The position numbers were made by a program, and so were the translations under genes. A stretch of DNA of 64,000 nucleotides, taken from Symbiodinium natans (Eukaryota > Sar > Dinophyceae > Suessiales > Symbiodiniaceae). Below, one piece after another: positions 20,240-30,227 of the stretch. The notes beneath the pieces are model-generated. The model made no database searches and had not been told where the DNA came from. It saw only the letters and a list, made by a program, of their open reading frames with translations. Numbering within the stretch: position 1 is the stretch's first letter; each line of letters starts with the position of its first letter. Location of the stretch: assembly GCA_905221605.1 (NCBI GenBank), contig CAJNDS010000358.1:1-64000 (forward strand), given 5' to 3'.

Positions 20240-20863
20240 TGGAACAAGAAGCGGTCCAGCCTGGTTTCTCTTACAAGTGTTCAAACACATTAGGATTTTA
20301 AGGCACTTTCCCCAAGCTTAGGTACCTTTGAACCCTTGTCAAACACAAGCCACAAAGCCCCGCCTGGTAAAAGAGGGAACAGCACAAATTAACTGAATAA
20401 CAAACAAATCAGACGCTCCATTCTGAACTTGTTAATCACCAGAAGTGCGTGCTTTAGAGGCCTCAGGGTTTTGGGTAGAAGCCCCAAATCTCCCAGAAAC
20501 AATCCCACTGCGTTGAAGTTGATGACTAAGGGTTAAGGGTTTAGGTAGTTTGGTGGAGATGTTCTGTAGGTTGCAGAAAAAGTGTGAAGAAAAAAACGCA
20601 AATTCTGAAGCGACAAGAAACCAGAATCTTGGCTCTACACCAAGTTGTGATCAATTACTATCGCAGTGATAACTATGCTTTGCCGGAGTACTTAAAGAAC
20701 TTGCACAAGAATGTCTTTGATCTTCCTTCCTTAGACGCCGCCTTGGTGTAAAATGTACTGCCACGGCAAACCCGGAGCCTAAGCCCTCGGCCCTTGCAAC
20801 TGCCCTCTCCACCTTTCCCTCCAGTTCCAAGAAGACGGTGCTGTGCAGTGTTGGCAAGTGCAG
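20240..20863. other. Intergenic stretch, no gene supported
   Basis: No supported feature. A short frame near 20650-20755 (YYRSDNYALPEYLKNLHKNV) could be an exon of a gene interrupted by the following retrotransposon, but it is too short to call. Confidence 0.4.
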
Positions 20864-21002
20864 GGTTTTTGTGTGTTACTCAAAAATGTTTTGAACGAAG
20901 CATTTTGCAACATGCTTATCGTGCTGTCTATGGTTTAGCCAGCAGCGGCTCAGACTTGAGACATGATCTGTGAAGTCCTTGAGACATTCGCATTTTGGAT
21001 TG
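20864..21002 (+). repeat. Split direct repeat A1 (left end)
   Basis: 139 bp, identical to 30406-30544 except one base (GCCAGCAGCGG versus GCCACCAGCGG). It forms the left end of the element. Confidence 0.95.
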
Positions 21003-21270
21003 GCATGATTTAGTGGCATTTCACGATTAAAGTGGCATTAGCTGTCATAGTTGTCATGCTTGTTGGAAATGACATACAACACTTACGACTTTTTAGGGAC
21101 TTTTTCCCTTTTGAGTGAGCCATTGCTGCAAGGCCCTTGCGCTGGTGATTTCCTCGTTTCAGTGGTGCGACAAGTGCTGCAGTGTCTTTTGGCTTTTGTG
21201 GTGCTGAGAGTGCTGCTTTGTTTTGAGCAGCAGTACACATCGAACGCCTCGTGCCCGGGGGCGCTAGTGC

Positions 21271-21660
21271 ATGTCAGACTCAGAATCAGACCGGACTTCG
21301 TCTGTTTTGAGTGCACCTGCAGGGGACAGGCCGCTGTCTTCTGAGTCATCGTCCGGTAACCTTGCTCCTAGCGATACTGTGAGTGCCATTGAGCAACGAC
21401 TTGATTCGGTGGAAGACAGGGTCATCTTGCAAGAAGAACGCTTCACAGTACTGGTGCAACGTTGTCAGCAGCTGGAGACGCAACTGGAGCATTTGGCTTC
21501 ACAGGTGCACCTTTTGCGGGTTCGATTGGACGAGACTGAGGATTTTGTTGAGGAAACTACATCTTACATCACACGCCTTCATCAATACCTGCAGAATTTA
21601 TCTTTGTTTTGGAGTGCGTGTTTTCGGGATGTCTTCAGACGACTTCGCAATCAACAATGA
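21271..21660 (+). CDS. 129-aa coiled-coil protein of the YR retrotransposon
   Basis: Starts MSDSESDRTSSV at the first ATG after A1. A Ser-rich acidic head (1-35) precedes a long heptad pattern (about 38-115: IEQRLDSVEDRVILQEERF, QLETQLEHLASQVHLLRVRL), then a hydrophobic/basic tail. It is likely an oligomerising coiled coil, perhaps a small Gag or RNA-binding ORF1-type protein. Its stop (21658-21660) lies 32 nt inside the recombinase ORF, which uses another frame, so translation may be coupled. Confidence 0.7.
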   Translation: MSDSESDRTSSVLSAPAGDRPLSSESSSGNLAPSDTVSAIEQRLDSVEDRVILQEERFTVLVQRCQQLETQLEHLASQVHLLRVRLDETEDFVEETTSYITRLHQYLQNLSLFWSACFRDVFRRLRNQQ

Positions 21661-23953
21661 GGCCCCTGGTGAGGCTGCACCGGAGTCCCCAATGATGGAT
21701 GGGTCACTGCTTGCGAGTTGCGCAAGGCTGGATTCTGAATCTTCGCATGAAGAGTTTTTGCCACGGCGGGTGACAGTGGTCAAGCGTTTCCGGAGCGCAA
21801 GTGCTGAGCCTGCACCGATTTTGCCTTGTGATTTAACTCCTGCACCATCGCCTGCTTTGTCGCAAACAGCTCCCCTTTCGAGTGTAGTGATGCAAGCAAA
21901 TCCCAAAGCTCAGACTCCTTTCCCACGCATTGTACAGGGACGTGTTTTGCCAAGAACGGGACCCAAGCATGCGGTGCAAGCCATGCCAGTAAATGCACCA
22001 TTGCAGAAAAACCTTTCCAAGGTACAGCGCACGGCTCTTGCTTTTGCACGTCCAGTGTTTTGTTCCGGGTCGGGATCTAGGGCCAGAGATACTGTTGAGG
22101 CTCCTTTTCCGCGCCCTATTTACTGTAGCACTCCGCCTCCCCTGCACCTGCCTGTAGGCATTCAGGAAAATGCATCGAGTGTACACCCCAGTGGATCATC
22201 TTTGGCAGGCCAGCAAGCTTTGGTGAGTGCTGAAGTTTCAGACAGGACACATCCTACGCCCCATGCCTTTGTGAGCCCTGCAGCTAAGAGTCGTAGACCG
22301 GAGTCTGCAGATGTGGCATCTTTCGCTACGAAGGAGCATTCGCATGCTCGCAATTGGGAGGTTGTATATAAGATGTGGTCCCAGGTGCTTCTGCTTGTGT
22401 CTGCACTCAGCCCGGTCTTAATGTCGGCCGAGCATTCGGCTCATAAGGACGCCTTGCATAGAGCATTGCTGGCACGCATCTCTGACACTACTGCGCTGCG
22501 GTATTTGCGAGTTGTCCTGTTGCTCCTTGATTTCTTGCAGGAATCTGTGTCTTCGTTGGGGGATGTCACCGAAGTTGTACTTGTGGATGCATTGTATGGT
22601 TTGCGGGCTGATCCTGCCTGTCGCGTGCACGGATCCAACAGTGTCAAGGCACTGAGGTGGTTGGTAAAGGTTTTGCAATTGCCTTGGAATCCATGGTCCT
22701 CGTTATTTCAAGTATTTGACCCTAACCGGGATCGTCAGCGGCGTGAAGCTGTGCCTGTTCCACCCTTCTTCTTGTTGTGGTTAGAGCAACTCTTGCGAAA
22801 TTTGCAAGCGCCTCGTGAGCATAGGATCCTTGCTGGGAGCTTTCTTGTATGCCTCATGGCTAGCCTTCGCTTTAGCGATGCATCACATGTACGCTGGGCG
22901 AGTGTGACCGTCGATGGTTTGTTCCTGCGAGGAATGAGCTACCGCACAAAGACGTGTCGTTCCGGCACTCCATTCGCCGTCGGAGGATGGGGTTTACTTG
23001 GGGCTTTGCCTGGGCCTGAAAAGTCATGGATAAGGATCTATGTTTCTTTGTTGGCTGAAGTATGGGGTGAGCTACGTGCGAGTTTTGGTGAAGAGGTCAT
23101 ACCTGATTCCCTTTTCTTTGCGTGGCGAGATGGGGAGTTCATAGCGCTCTCCTTCAACCAGGCCTTGCGTTTCCTCAGGTTTTTCCTGTCATCCGCTTTC
23201 TCCGAGTCAGGTGGACCCTGTTTGTCCGCTGTTGCTTACACATTACACAGCTGCAAGTGCAGTATGTTGGCCTGGGCAGCTGAGCACGGAGGTTTTGCTG
23301 AACAGGATCGGTTAGATCAAGGGCATCATCAAGGACAAAGTTTGTCATTGTATGGGCGTGATAACACTCATGGTGCTCTGCGCGTTCAAAAGGCTCTTAT
23401 ACTTGCTTTCCGTTCTGGATGGGTTCCAGGGATGCCAATGTCTCGGGGGGCCCAGAAGCCTCTTCCTAACCAGCGGTGGCGTTTTCCGGCCGTTGTCTTG
23501 GAGCCTGTTAGCTTGCATCCTTGGTTCTGGGCTGCTATGGTGCCGCCTGCAGAAGCTGAGGAACTGCCTATGTGTGACTTGCCAGAGCCAGCAGGGGTTC
23601 CGGGCAATGATTCGGGGGCCGGGTCTACCGCAGAGCATCACCCTTCTTCCGGGGATATGCAGGTCTTTTACGAGTCTGATTCGGATGTGGAGGTTGAAGA
23701 CACCCGCAATACCGAGTCGCCGCATCCCTTAGAAGCGGAGGAGTTTTGTTTCTTCAAAGGTCCATCTGGAGTTTTGCGTACCGCAGTCCGTGCGTCTGCG
23801 GATTCCATTGCACAGTGGCAGGGCGTACCTCTGAAGTTGGCATGTGGTGCGTGGCTAGCTGAGCCCATTTTGGTGACGGAGCCCCAACCAGGGGCACGGT
23901 TTTGCATGCGGACAGCATGTCGCAGGAGCTGTGCTTCATGTCGTTCGGTGTAG
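21629..23953 (+). CDS. Tyrosine recombinase (774 aa)
   Basis: The preferred start is the ATG at 21629 (MSSDDFAINNE); the open frame reaches further up, but that part is the shadow of the coiled-coil ORF. Residues 1-240 are Ser/Pro-rich linker; the core follows. Catalytic residues numbered from this ATG: Arg414 in LRFSDASHV, a Lys in YRTKT, His540 in LHSCKCSMLAWA, His566 in DQGHHQG and Tyr575 in SLYGRD. The His566-to-Tyr575 spacing is canonical for tyrosine recombinases. The second Arg of the usual HxxR box is Lys543 here. The enzyme would integrate a circular cDNA and explains the split repeats and the lack of a target duplication. An acidic Ser/Glu-rich tail follows. Confidence 0.85.
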   Translation: MSSDDFAINNEAPGEAAPESPMMDGSLLASCARLDSESSHEEFLPRRVTVVKRFRSASAEPAPILPCDLTPAPSPALSQTAPLSSVVMQANPKAQTPFPRIVQGRVLPRTGPKHAVQAMPVNAPLQKNLSKVQRTALAFARPVFCSGSGSRARDTVEAPFPRPIYCSTPPPLHLPVGIQENASSVHPSGSSLAGQQALVSAEVSDRTHPTPHAFVSPAAKSRRPESADVASFATKEHSHARNWEVVYKMWSQVLLLVSALSPVLMSAEHSAHKDALHRALLARISDTTALRYLRVVLLLLDFLQESVSSLGDVTEVVLVDALYGLRADPACRVHGSNSVKALRWLVKVLQLPWNPWSSLFQVFDPNRDRQRREAVPVPPFFLLWLEQLLRNLQAPREHRILAGSFLVCLMASLRFSDASHVRWASVTVDGLFLRGMSYRTKTCRSGTPFAVGGWGLLGALPGPEKSWIRIYVSLLAEVWGELRASFGEEVIPDSLFFAWRDGEFIALSFNQALRFLRFFLSSAFSESGGPCLSAVAYTLHSCKCSMLAWAAEHGGFAEQDRLDQGHHQGQSLSLYGRDNTHGALRVQKALILAFRSGWVPGMPMSRGAQKPLPNQRWRFPAVVLEPVSLHPWFWAAMVPPAEAEELPMCDLPEPAGVPGNDSGAGSTAEHHPSSGDMQVFYESDSDVEVEDTRNTESPHPLEAEEFCFFKGPSGVLRTAVRASADSIAQWQGVPLKLACGAWLAEPILVTEPQPGARFCMRTACRRSCASCRSV

Positions 23954-24563
23954 AGGCCTTGTGTCGGTCGATTTATGCAGACTGCAGGTCCATGCGCGTG
24001 TGTTTGCCTCATACCCCCCCTGTGATACTCGCCTACGAGTTGGGGAAGGGGACGGCTTGCAGGTCCACCAACTGGGGACAAACCCCCGCCAAGCTTTGTT
24101 GCAGGTCTGCTTCCAATTGTGAAGTATCGCAGGTCGCATGGGACTCCTTGCCGGGTGTCCGAAAAAACGAGTGCTCTTTGTGCAAGCGCGCAAGTGTTGG
24201 GCCATGTTTGGCCACTTTGTGAAGCGAGCTGGTGTATGCGTGTGGCATGCCATGAGTTGCTTGTAGCGAACGCATGTGCTTAGAAAGGTTTTTCCTTCAT
24301 TCATGCAGTTCTTGCTTTCTTTTCCTTACGGAGTTCGAGGATAGGTTGCTGCGATTGCTCCCCTAAGCGCCTGTCATGAACCACAAAACCACAATTCTTT
24401 GTACCAGGTCTTACTCGTATCCTTGTTTGTTCTGGGTCACCTAAATTTTAGGTGACTCTCACATGTCCATTCGTATCTACAGTGCTAACGCGGTACTTGC
24501 TTAGAGTATTGATGGGTTGCAGGTTTGCATGTTTATAAGTCTTGCATACTTGTAGTCTCTGCC
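23954..24563 (+). other. Spacer between recombinase and Gag ORFs
   Basis: About 600 bp without a credible gene; it may carry the leader or promoter for the downstream Gag-Pol mRNA. I see no clear repeat or motif. Confidence 0.5.
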
Positions 24564-25886
24564 ATGGCTGGGTTGTCTGATGGGGAAGATGCCGACTTTC
24601 AGCTGATACCCTCCTACTTGGGGGGGGGGGAAGCTTTTCCACCGCTGTGCCCGTCCTCGGAGGCCCCGGTTTCGACGGGGACGACTACGATGGCGCAGTT
24701 GCTTGCGGAAGTGAATATCCCGGTCTCCATGCATCCAGATTTCCTGCCTTTCACGCCACAGGAGTTCGCGTTGGTGTCCGTGGATTTGCAAGGTTTAGAT
24801 GCCTTTCTGCAAGGCCTGACGTTTCCCGGGGATATTTCCGAGCCTTTACTTACAGCACGTGTGCGTTTGCTGTGGCAAAGATGCCAAGCGTTGTCGCAGG
24901 GCCCGAAGCCCAAGGCCGCCAGCAGTGCACCAGGCATTTCACCCGTTTCGGATGCTAGTTGGGTCGAGGCTTTCCCTAAGAAACTAAGCCCTGAGTTGGT
25001 CAAATCCCTTGTGCAACGCTTCGAAAGCAGGTATCCCTCAGAGATCATCTGTCCCGAAACGATGCCCTCACAACGCCTACTGGCCCTCACGGCCAAACAA
25101 ATTCAGGACAAGCATTGGAAATGGATACACTGGAAATACCGTATGTCGGAAGACATGCTTGAGCAACAACTGCTGCAGAGGCCAGCGAAAATGGCCAGAT
25201 TGGAGCTGGAGAAGATCGTGTTTGACGAGGTGCCGAGCAGGGATGTCAGTGCGCAAGGCATGGGCCGCCACACCATGCAATCCTTTTTAGAACTCCAAGC
25301 AGTGGCGCTGGCCATGTGCGGTGCTGCGCATCTGCACACTTTAAGGGAGTATAACAGACGTTTTTTGTCTAAAGCCTTTGAGCGTTTCCCGTCCGAGTCG
25401 GGCCTTCGGGCCCCGTCTGCTCAGGAAGCGTTGCAGGCAGATCAGAAACTTTGGCAGGGCATTGCACACCTGTATAACCACGAGCAGTGGACTTTGGACA
25501 ATGCCATTCATGAGGTAGTGGTTGTGCGTTCAGAGGTTCAACAGTTGTTGCAGCCACGGCCTGCTCTTCCGAAATTCTTCAATGAGGTTCTTCGTGGGGG
25601 CAAGGGGCGGGAGCGTGGTCCGTTCAAGGGGGCCGGCAAAGGCAAGAAAGGGCCGGAAGATCGTCAACGCAATCAAGTCAACGCCGGGGGGCTCAGTCTG
25701 CGCCTCGCTCAGTGGTACTCCGGCAAAGGGGGTGAACGTAAGAACCTGTGCCGGGAATATCAGTGGGGTCGTTGCAAGCGGGGCCGAGATTGCAAGTTTG
25801 AGCATTTGTGTGGTGTAATGGCTGTGCCGGGCAAGCCGTGCCTCGGTGAACACTCGGCGAAGGATCACAAGGCGACTCCTCATTGA
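24564..25886 (+). CDS. Gag-like protein with CCCH zinc finger (440 aa)
   Basis: The first ATG (24564, MAGLSDGEDADF) follows a non-ATG extension of the frame. The middle is mostly helical and charged (LEKIVFDEVPSRDV). A Gly/Lys/Arg-rich linker (FKGAGKGKKGPEDRQRNQ) leads to a CCCH finger, CREYQWGRCKRGRDCKFEH (C-X7-C-X5-C-X3-H), then HLCGV. It fits a nucleic-acid-binding Gag with a CCCH finger instead of the usual CCHC knuckle. The ORF ends at a TGA (25884-25886) that is in frame with the downstream Pol ORF. Confidence 0.8.
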   Translation: MAGLSDGEDADFQLIPSYLGGGEAFPPLCPSSEAPVSTGTTTMAQLLAEVNIPVSMHPDFLPFTPQEFALVSVDLQGLDAFLQGLTFPGDISEPLLTARVRLLWQRCQALSQGPKPKAASSAPGISPVSDASWVEAFPKKLSPELVKSLVQRFESRYPSEIICPETMPSQRLLALTAKQIQDKHWKWIHWKYRMSEDMLEQQLLQRPAKMARLELEKIVFDEVPSRDVSAQGMGRHTMQSFLELQAVALAMCGAAHLHTLREYNRRFLSKAFERFPSESGLRAPSAQEALQADQKLWQGIAHLYNHEQWTLDNAIHEVVVVRSEVQQLLQPRPALPKFFNEVLRGGKGRERGPFKGAGKGKKGPEDRQRNQVNAGGLSLRLAQWYSGKGGERKNLCREYQWGRCKRGRDCKFEHLCGVMAVPGKPCLGEHSAKDHKATPH

Positions 25887-28800
25887 TGGAAAGAGGGGTT
25901 GGGAACGTCGGTGGGCGACCTTGAGGCCGAGCCATCAACTGTGAAGGACCTTACTTTAAGTGGTGAGGTGTTTTCGTTAGGGCGTGCTCCAACCTCCGTT
26001 TTGCAGGTTCCGTCTGAGGGAGTAGAGGCGAAACAGCTTCAGTCCGATGCATTGGCTGTCTTTGCAGGTAGCCAAGGGCAGGGTGAGACTGTGCGTGTGG
26101 TATCCAGCAGCGCTACTGTTTTGCAGGCTCAAGGTGGCGTGCCTGAGAAGGTGTCTGTCAGTCAATCTGTTGAGGCGCCCTGTGAAGGCCCGCCGCGGCC
26201 TGTAGTTGGTGTTGCTGCGGAGGCAAGTGCTGTGGATGTGACCATGATGGAGCCCCGCCCGGGTTCATCGTCTTTTGCAGAATGCTTGGCCTTGTTGCGC
26301 TCCAGTGGTTTGGTGGAGTGGGGCAGCCGCTCAACTCGCCCATGTCTGGCGGATGCTTCTTCCAAGCAAACCGGCTACTGGAATTTTGGCGTGCAAGTGC
26401 GAGACCGGAGTGCAGTGACTTCGGTCACGCGTAATTTTCCTGAAGTTGTTAGGGCGCTTAACGGTTTCTTGAAGCAATGGTGGCCTACAGGCACGTGGAA
26501 CGCAGTATGTGTCTCCTTGTGTGTCCAAACTTTGCCGCACCGGGATCTTGCCAACTTACCTGGATCATTAAATTATAATGTCGCCTTAGGAGATTTTCGT
26601 GACGGCCAGTTGTGGCTGGAAGAGCCGACAGGGGATGTGCCTTGTTTCATTCGGGAATTGGGTGTAGAGTTGTCGGGTCGGTTGGTTTGCACCAAGGAGA
26701 CACCCTTTGCATTCAATGGTGCTTTATGGCATGCAACCATGCCGTGGCAGGGTGAACGCTGGGCTTTGACAGCCTATACGTTGCCGGAGGTTTCGCCGGC
26801 AGCTCTTGCAGGGTTAAATTTTCCGCATCAAACTGTGGAGATCCCACGCGTGTCTGAGTCGGTGCACGTTCCAACACCTGCTGCACCTCGGTTTTTTCTG
26901 GACATCTGCAGTGGGTATGCTTCCCCCTTGAGCCAGGCATTGAAAGAGCATGGGGTGCCTGTTCTGTCAATCGATGTGCTGCTGGATGCGTCGCATGACC
27001 TTTTACAAGATGCCTTTTATGAAAAAGTTTTAAGAATTTGCTTTTCTGGGAAATGTTCCATGGCCCATGGGTCCCCACCGTGCGGTGAGTATAGCCGTTT
27101 GAAGTTGATGGACAAGGATGGCCCTCCGCCTGTGCGTAGCCCTGAATTCTTGGACGGGTTGCCCGATAACACGCCGGTCATGCAGGAAAAGGTTCTGACG
27201 AGTTTTACTTTACTGTCGCGTACGGTCCAATTGCTCATGGCTGTTTACCAGTCCGGGGGGCATACATCACTTGAGCAACCGCGGAATGCCATGAGTTGGT
27301 TGGAGCCCGTGGTTCGTCGTTACTTGCAGGAGGTTTCTGCGGATGTGAATGTTGTGGCTGCCTGTATGTTTGGCATGCCATATCTGAAGCACTGGATCTT
27401 TGCTTCGTCATGGCGGCCCCTTCAAGCCCTGGCATGTGTATGCCCCCATGGGCGAGACGCTCATCACAAGGTTTTAGGCCAACGCGATGCGGATGGCACA
27501 TATGTTTCGCGGCAGACTGCTTTATATCCGGCCCGTCTGGCTGAAGTCTATGCGGAGAAGGTCCTGCCTTTGTTTCCGGCACCAGCTGAGGGTGTGCAGT
27601 TATCCATTCCGGATGCCGTTGCTTGCATACCAACACGCCCCCTAAAATCTTTCCCTAGAGCCTCGCAAGATGGGGGTGGGATTTACTCTGTTCCAGATTG
27701 GGCTGAGCCACAACCAGGCGTGGAGGACGTGTTTTCGGGGTTGCGCCCGCAACTTCAGCGCTTCATGCTGGAAAATAAAATTCCGAACCGCCTGAGCGCA
27801 CAAACCAAAGAGGCGTCTACTTCTCCGCTTTTCACTGAGGCCGAGGTTTCAGACTTGCGGGAAATTTGGAATGGGTGGTTCAAAGCCCAAGGACATGAGG
27901 CTCCGGCATGGGATGTCCCTGAGGGCCAACCATATGCACTCCACGCGTTGCGGAAGTTAGCCCAGGTCATGCACGACCCGGACGAGGCCTTGTGGCCTGC
28001 CTTGCTTGCAGGGGTGCCTACCGGTGTTCGGCACGATATACCAGCGAGTGGCGTTTTCGTTCCTGTTGCATCATCTGCCGCCCCTGCACTGGATGAGCAT
28101 GATTTCCTGCTGTGTACAGGCAATTGGAAGGGTGCAGAGGATGACCCTGCCCTGTTGGAAAGGTTGCTTGAAAAAGAAGTGCAAGCCGGTTTTTTGGAGG
28201 AGGTGCCGGACCTTCAAACTGCGCAAGATCGCTGGCCTCAGCTTGCGATTGGTAAGGCTAACATTGTGCATGCGTTGGGACGCGACCCACGGCTCATCAT
28301 TGATCCCACGGTATCTGGATTGAATCCAGCGTGTCACATTCCTGAGAAGTTTTGCTTGCCCGGACTTCATGATGTGCAATGTGGCGTCCCCATTCGCGGT
28401 TCTTCTGCAGAGCTGGCTGCTTGCACTTTGGACATATCCGCTGCACATAAAACTATGAGAGTTCGGGAGAGTGAACGGGGGTTGTTGGGGGTTAGATTAG
28501 GAAAACGTTTGTTTCTCTATAGGGTGGCTCCGTTTGGAGCCAAATTTTCGGCACACTGGTGGCAGCGTCTTGCTGCTTTTTTCGTAAGATGCTCTCACCG
28601 CCTAATTTGGGTGGCACACATCCTAATGATGTATGTGGACGATGCCCTGTTGTATCAAGACGCTCAGATGCTGCCGGTGTCGGCGGCGGTAGTGATTGGT
28701 TTTTGCCAAACCTTCGGTTTTCCTCTTTCGTGGCGAAAGCTTCAATTGGCGGCCACGGTCCAGTTTATTGGCTGGGAATTGCATTTTCGCGCAGAAGCTT

Positions 28801-29897
28801 TTTGCTTACCTGCTCCTAAGGTGCAGAAACTGCTGGAGGCGGTAAATTTCGTCCTGAAGGCAACAAAGTTGTGTCGCAAGGATTTGGAGCGTATCATTGG
28901 GCTCTTGCATTGGGTTGTGCAAATTTCGCCTACTTTGCGGCCGTGGTTGTGTAGTCTGTACCACGATATGGAACGCCCTTTAGCGACAAATTTTTCCTTC
29001 AGCGCATTTGCATGGCAGCAGCTGCCAACCTGTCTGGATTCAGACATGATTTTTTCGCGTACACCACCTGGCACGAGTATTCGTGTAGGGTCACGCTTAC
29101 TTAGTGTTCGTCACGTGGATGTGAAGTGCAAGGCCGATCTTACACAGGTTCAATTCACTGGCAAGCGGTTGTGGGCGCGTGTTGCTGACCCAACGACTGA
29201 CCGTCGCAAGCTCTCTTCGTTGAGTATCTCTTTTTTGAGTTTCTGGCGTGATTGGTGTGAGCAGCCGCAAATTTTGCGCCCGTTGAACGCGACACCATTC
29301 GAGCCCTCGGTGAAGCTGGCCGCAGATGCTTGCGCTAGCGGTCAGAACGTTGGCATTGGTGGCTGGGTTGAGTTTCCCGGTCAACCACGCTTATGGTTCG
29401 CTGAGCGTTTTGAAGTGTCCGATTTTTCGCAGTGGGGTATTTCCATGCAGTCCCCTGCAAATCTGGATATTGTTTGCTATGAAACTTTGGCCCAGATAGC
29501 TCTTGTCCATGTATTTGCCACATCCTGTGTCGGTGGCAGATGTCGGGTTCGCATACCCAGCTGGTCTGATAACACAGGCACTGAGGCTGTTTGCACAAAG
29601 CTCTTCACAACCGTTCAGCCGTTGGCTGCTTTTGTGCAGCAATTGGCTATTCATGCGTGGCGTTCGCATGTGGAGCTTGATACGTCCCACATCTCTGGTT
29701 GTCACAATGACAAGGCTGACTTCCTCAGCCGATGGGATGGCGTGTCTGCATTACCTGAGGAATGGCTTCCAGCTTACAGAGTGTCCTGTGCTTTGCCTGT
29801 TTTGTGGGCATATAACCATGACATCCGCCTTTTCCCACCTGAGGCCCGCTTGCTTTGGGAGCTGCCCCTTAATAAGTGGCGCGAATTGTCGCAATGA
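25887..29897 (+). CDS. Pol: 2OG-Fe(II) oxygenase, C5 DNA methyltransferase, RT, RNase H
   Basis: The frame is the same as Gag, separated only by the TGA; the first ATG is 26244, so expression probably needs TGA readthrough. Residues here are numbered from codon 25899. Oxygenase: PHRDLANL (His214, Asp216), ALWHATMPW (His278) and GERWALTAYT (Arg287), the full HxD...H...R set of 2OG-Fe(II) enzymes. Methyltransferase: FLDICSGYASPL (SAM-binding motif I, about 331), GSPPCGEYS (motif IV, Cys395) and SLEQPRNAMSW (ENP-like), as in C5-cytosine methyltransferases. RT: ISAAHKTMRV and MMYVDDALL (Asp914 and Asp915). RNase H: LAADACASG, CYETLAQIAL, SDNTGTEA and HISGCHNDKADFLSR, the DIRS-type form. The C-terminus follows directly. 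The domain set is read from the sequence; combined DNA-modifying activity is inference. Confidence 0.88.
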   Translation, partial: WKEGLGTSVGDLEAEPSTVKDLTLSGEVFSLGRAPTSVLQVPSEGVEAKQLQSDALAVFAGSQGQGETVRVVSSSATVLQAQGGVPEKVSVSQSVEAPCEGPPRPVVGVAAEASAVDVTMMEPRPGSSSFAECLALLRSSGLVEWGSRSTRPCLADASSKQTGYWNFGVQVRDRSAVTSVTRNFPEVVRALNGFLKQWWPTGTWNAVCVSLCVQTLPHRDLANLPGSLNYNVALGDFRDGQLWLEEPTGDVPCFIRELGVELSGRLVCTKETPFAFNGALWHATMPWQGERWALTAYTLPEVSPAALAGLNFPHQTVEIPRVSESVHVPTPAAPRFFLDICSGYASPLSQALKEHGVPVLSIDVLLDASHDLLQDAFYEKVLRICFSGKCSMAHGSPPCGEYSRLKLMDKDGPPPVRSPEFLDGLPDNTPVMQEKVLTSFTLLSRTVQLLMAVYQSGGHTSLEQPRNAMSWLEPVVRRYLQEVSADVNVVAACMFGMPYLKHWIFASSWRPLQALACVCPHGRDAHHKVLGQRDADGTYVSRQTALYPARLAEVYAEKVLPLFPAPAEGVQLSIPDAVACIPTRPLKSFPRASQDGGGIYSVPDWAEPQPGVEDVFSGLRPQLQRFMLENKIPNRLSAQTKEASTSPLFTEAEVSDLREIWNGWFKAQGHEAPAWDVPEGQPYALHALRKLAQVMHDPDEALWPALLAGVPTGVRHDIPASGVFVPVASSAAPALDEHDFLLCTGNWKGAEDDPALLERLLEKEVQAGFLEEVPDLQTAQDRWPQLAIGKANIVHALGRDPRLIIDPTVSGLNPACHIPEKFCLPGLHDVQCGVPIRGSSAELAACTLDISAAHKTMRVRESERGLLGVRLGKRLFLYRVAPFGAKFSAHWWQRLAAFFVRCSHRLIWVAHILMMYVDDALLYQDAQMLPVSAAVVIGFCQTFGFPLSWRKLQLAATVQFIGWELHFRAEAFCLPAPKVQKLLEAVNFVLKATKLCRKDLERIIGLLHWVVQISPTLRPWLCSLYHDMERPLATNFSFSAFAWQQLPTCLDSDMIFSRTPPGTSIRVGSRLLSVRHVDVKCKADLTQVQFTGKRLWARVADPTTDRRKLSSLSISFLSFWRDWCEQPQILRPLNATPFEPSVKLAADACASGQNVGIGGWVEFPGQPRLWFAERFEVSDFSQWGISMQSPANLDIVCYETLAQIALVHVFATSCVGGRCRVRIPSWSDNTGTEAVCTKLFTTVQPLAAFVQQLAIHAWRSHVELDTSHISGCHNDKADFLSRWDGVSALPEEWLPAYRVSCALPVLWAYNHDIRLFPPEARLLWELPLNKWRELSQ

Positions 29898-30227
29898 GCA
29901 TCGTACTTTTTGTGCGCTTGTGTGCAGAGGTGTGGCAGGTTGTGCTACTCATGGTGCGCGGTACTTTGTTTCCCCCATGAGGATGCCTCCTGTAAATCAC
30001 CATGTCGAGTGCCGGCGGTTGTGGAGCGGGGGTGGCTAACCATGGTGCGCGGTTCTTTCCCCCATGGGATGCTCCCTGTTTTTACACAGCTGTCGGTGCT
30101 TTACTGTTGCAGTGAGCTTTTCTGCACATATGGGACGCATGCGGGTGAGTACTGTTCTCACTTCTTGGCTTTGGGTAGATGTGACTGGCGAGAATGGCAC
30201 TCACCTTCTTTTGGCAGCTTTCGGTTT
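29898..30227 (+). other. 3' spacer of the YR element with a short duplication
   Basis: ATGGTGCGCGGTACTTTGTT with CCCCCATGAGGATGC (from 29951) is repeated at about 30040 as ATGGTGCGCGGTTCTTTCCC with CCATGGGATGC. No gene. Confidence 0.6.
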
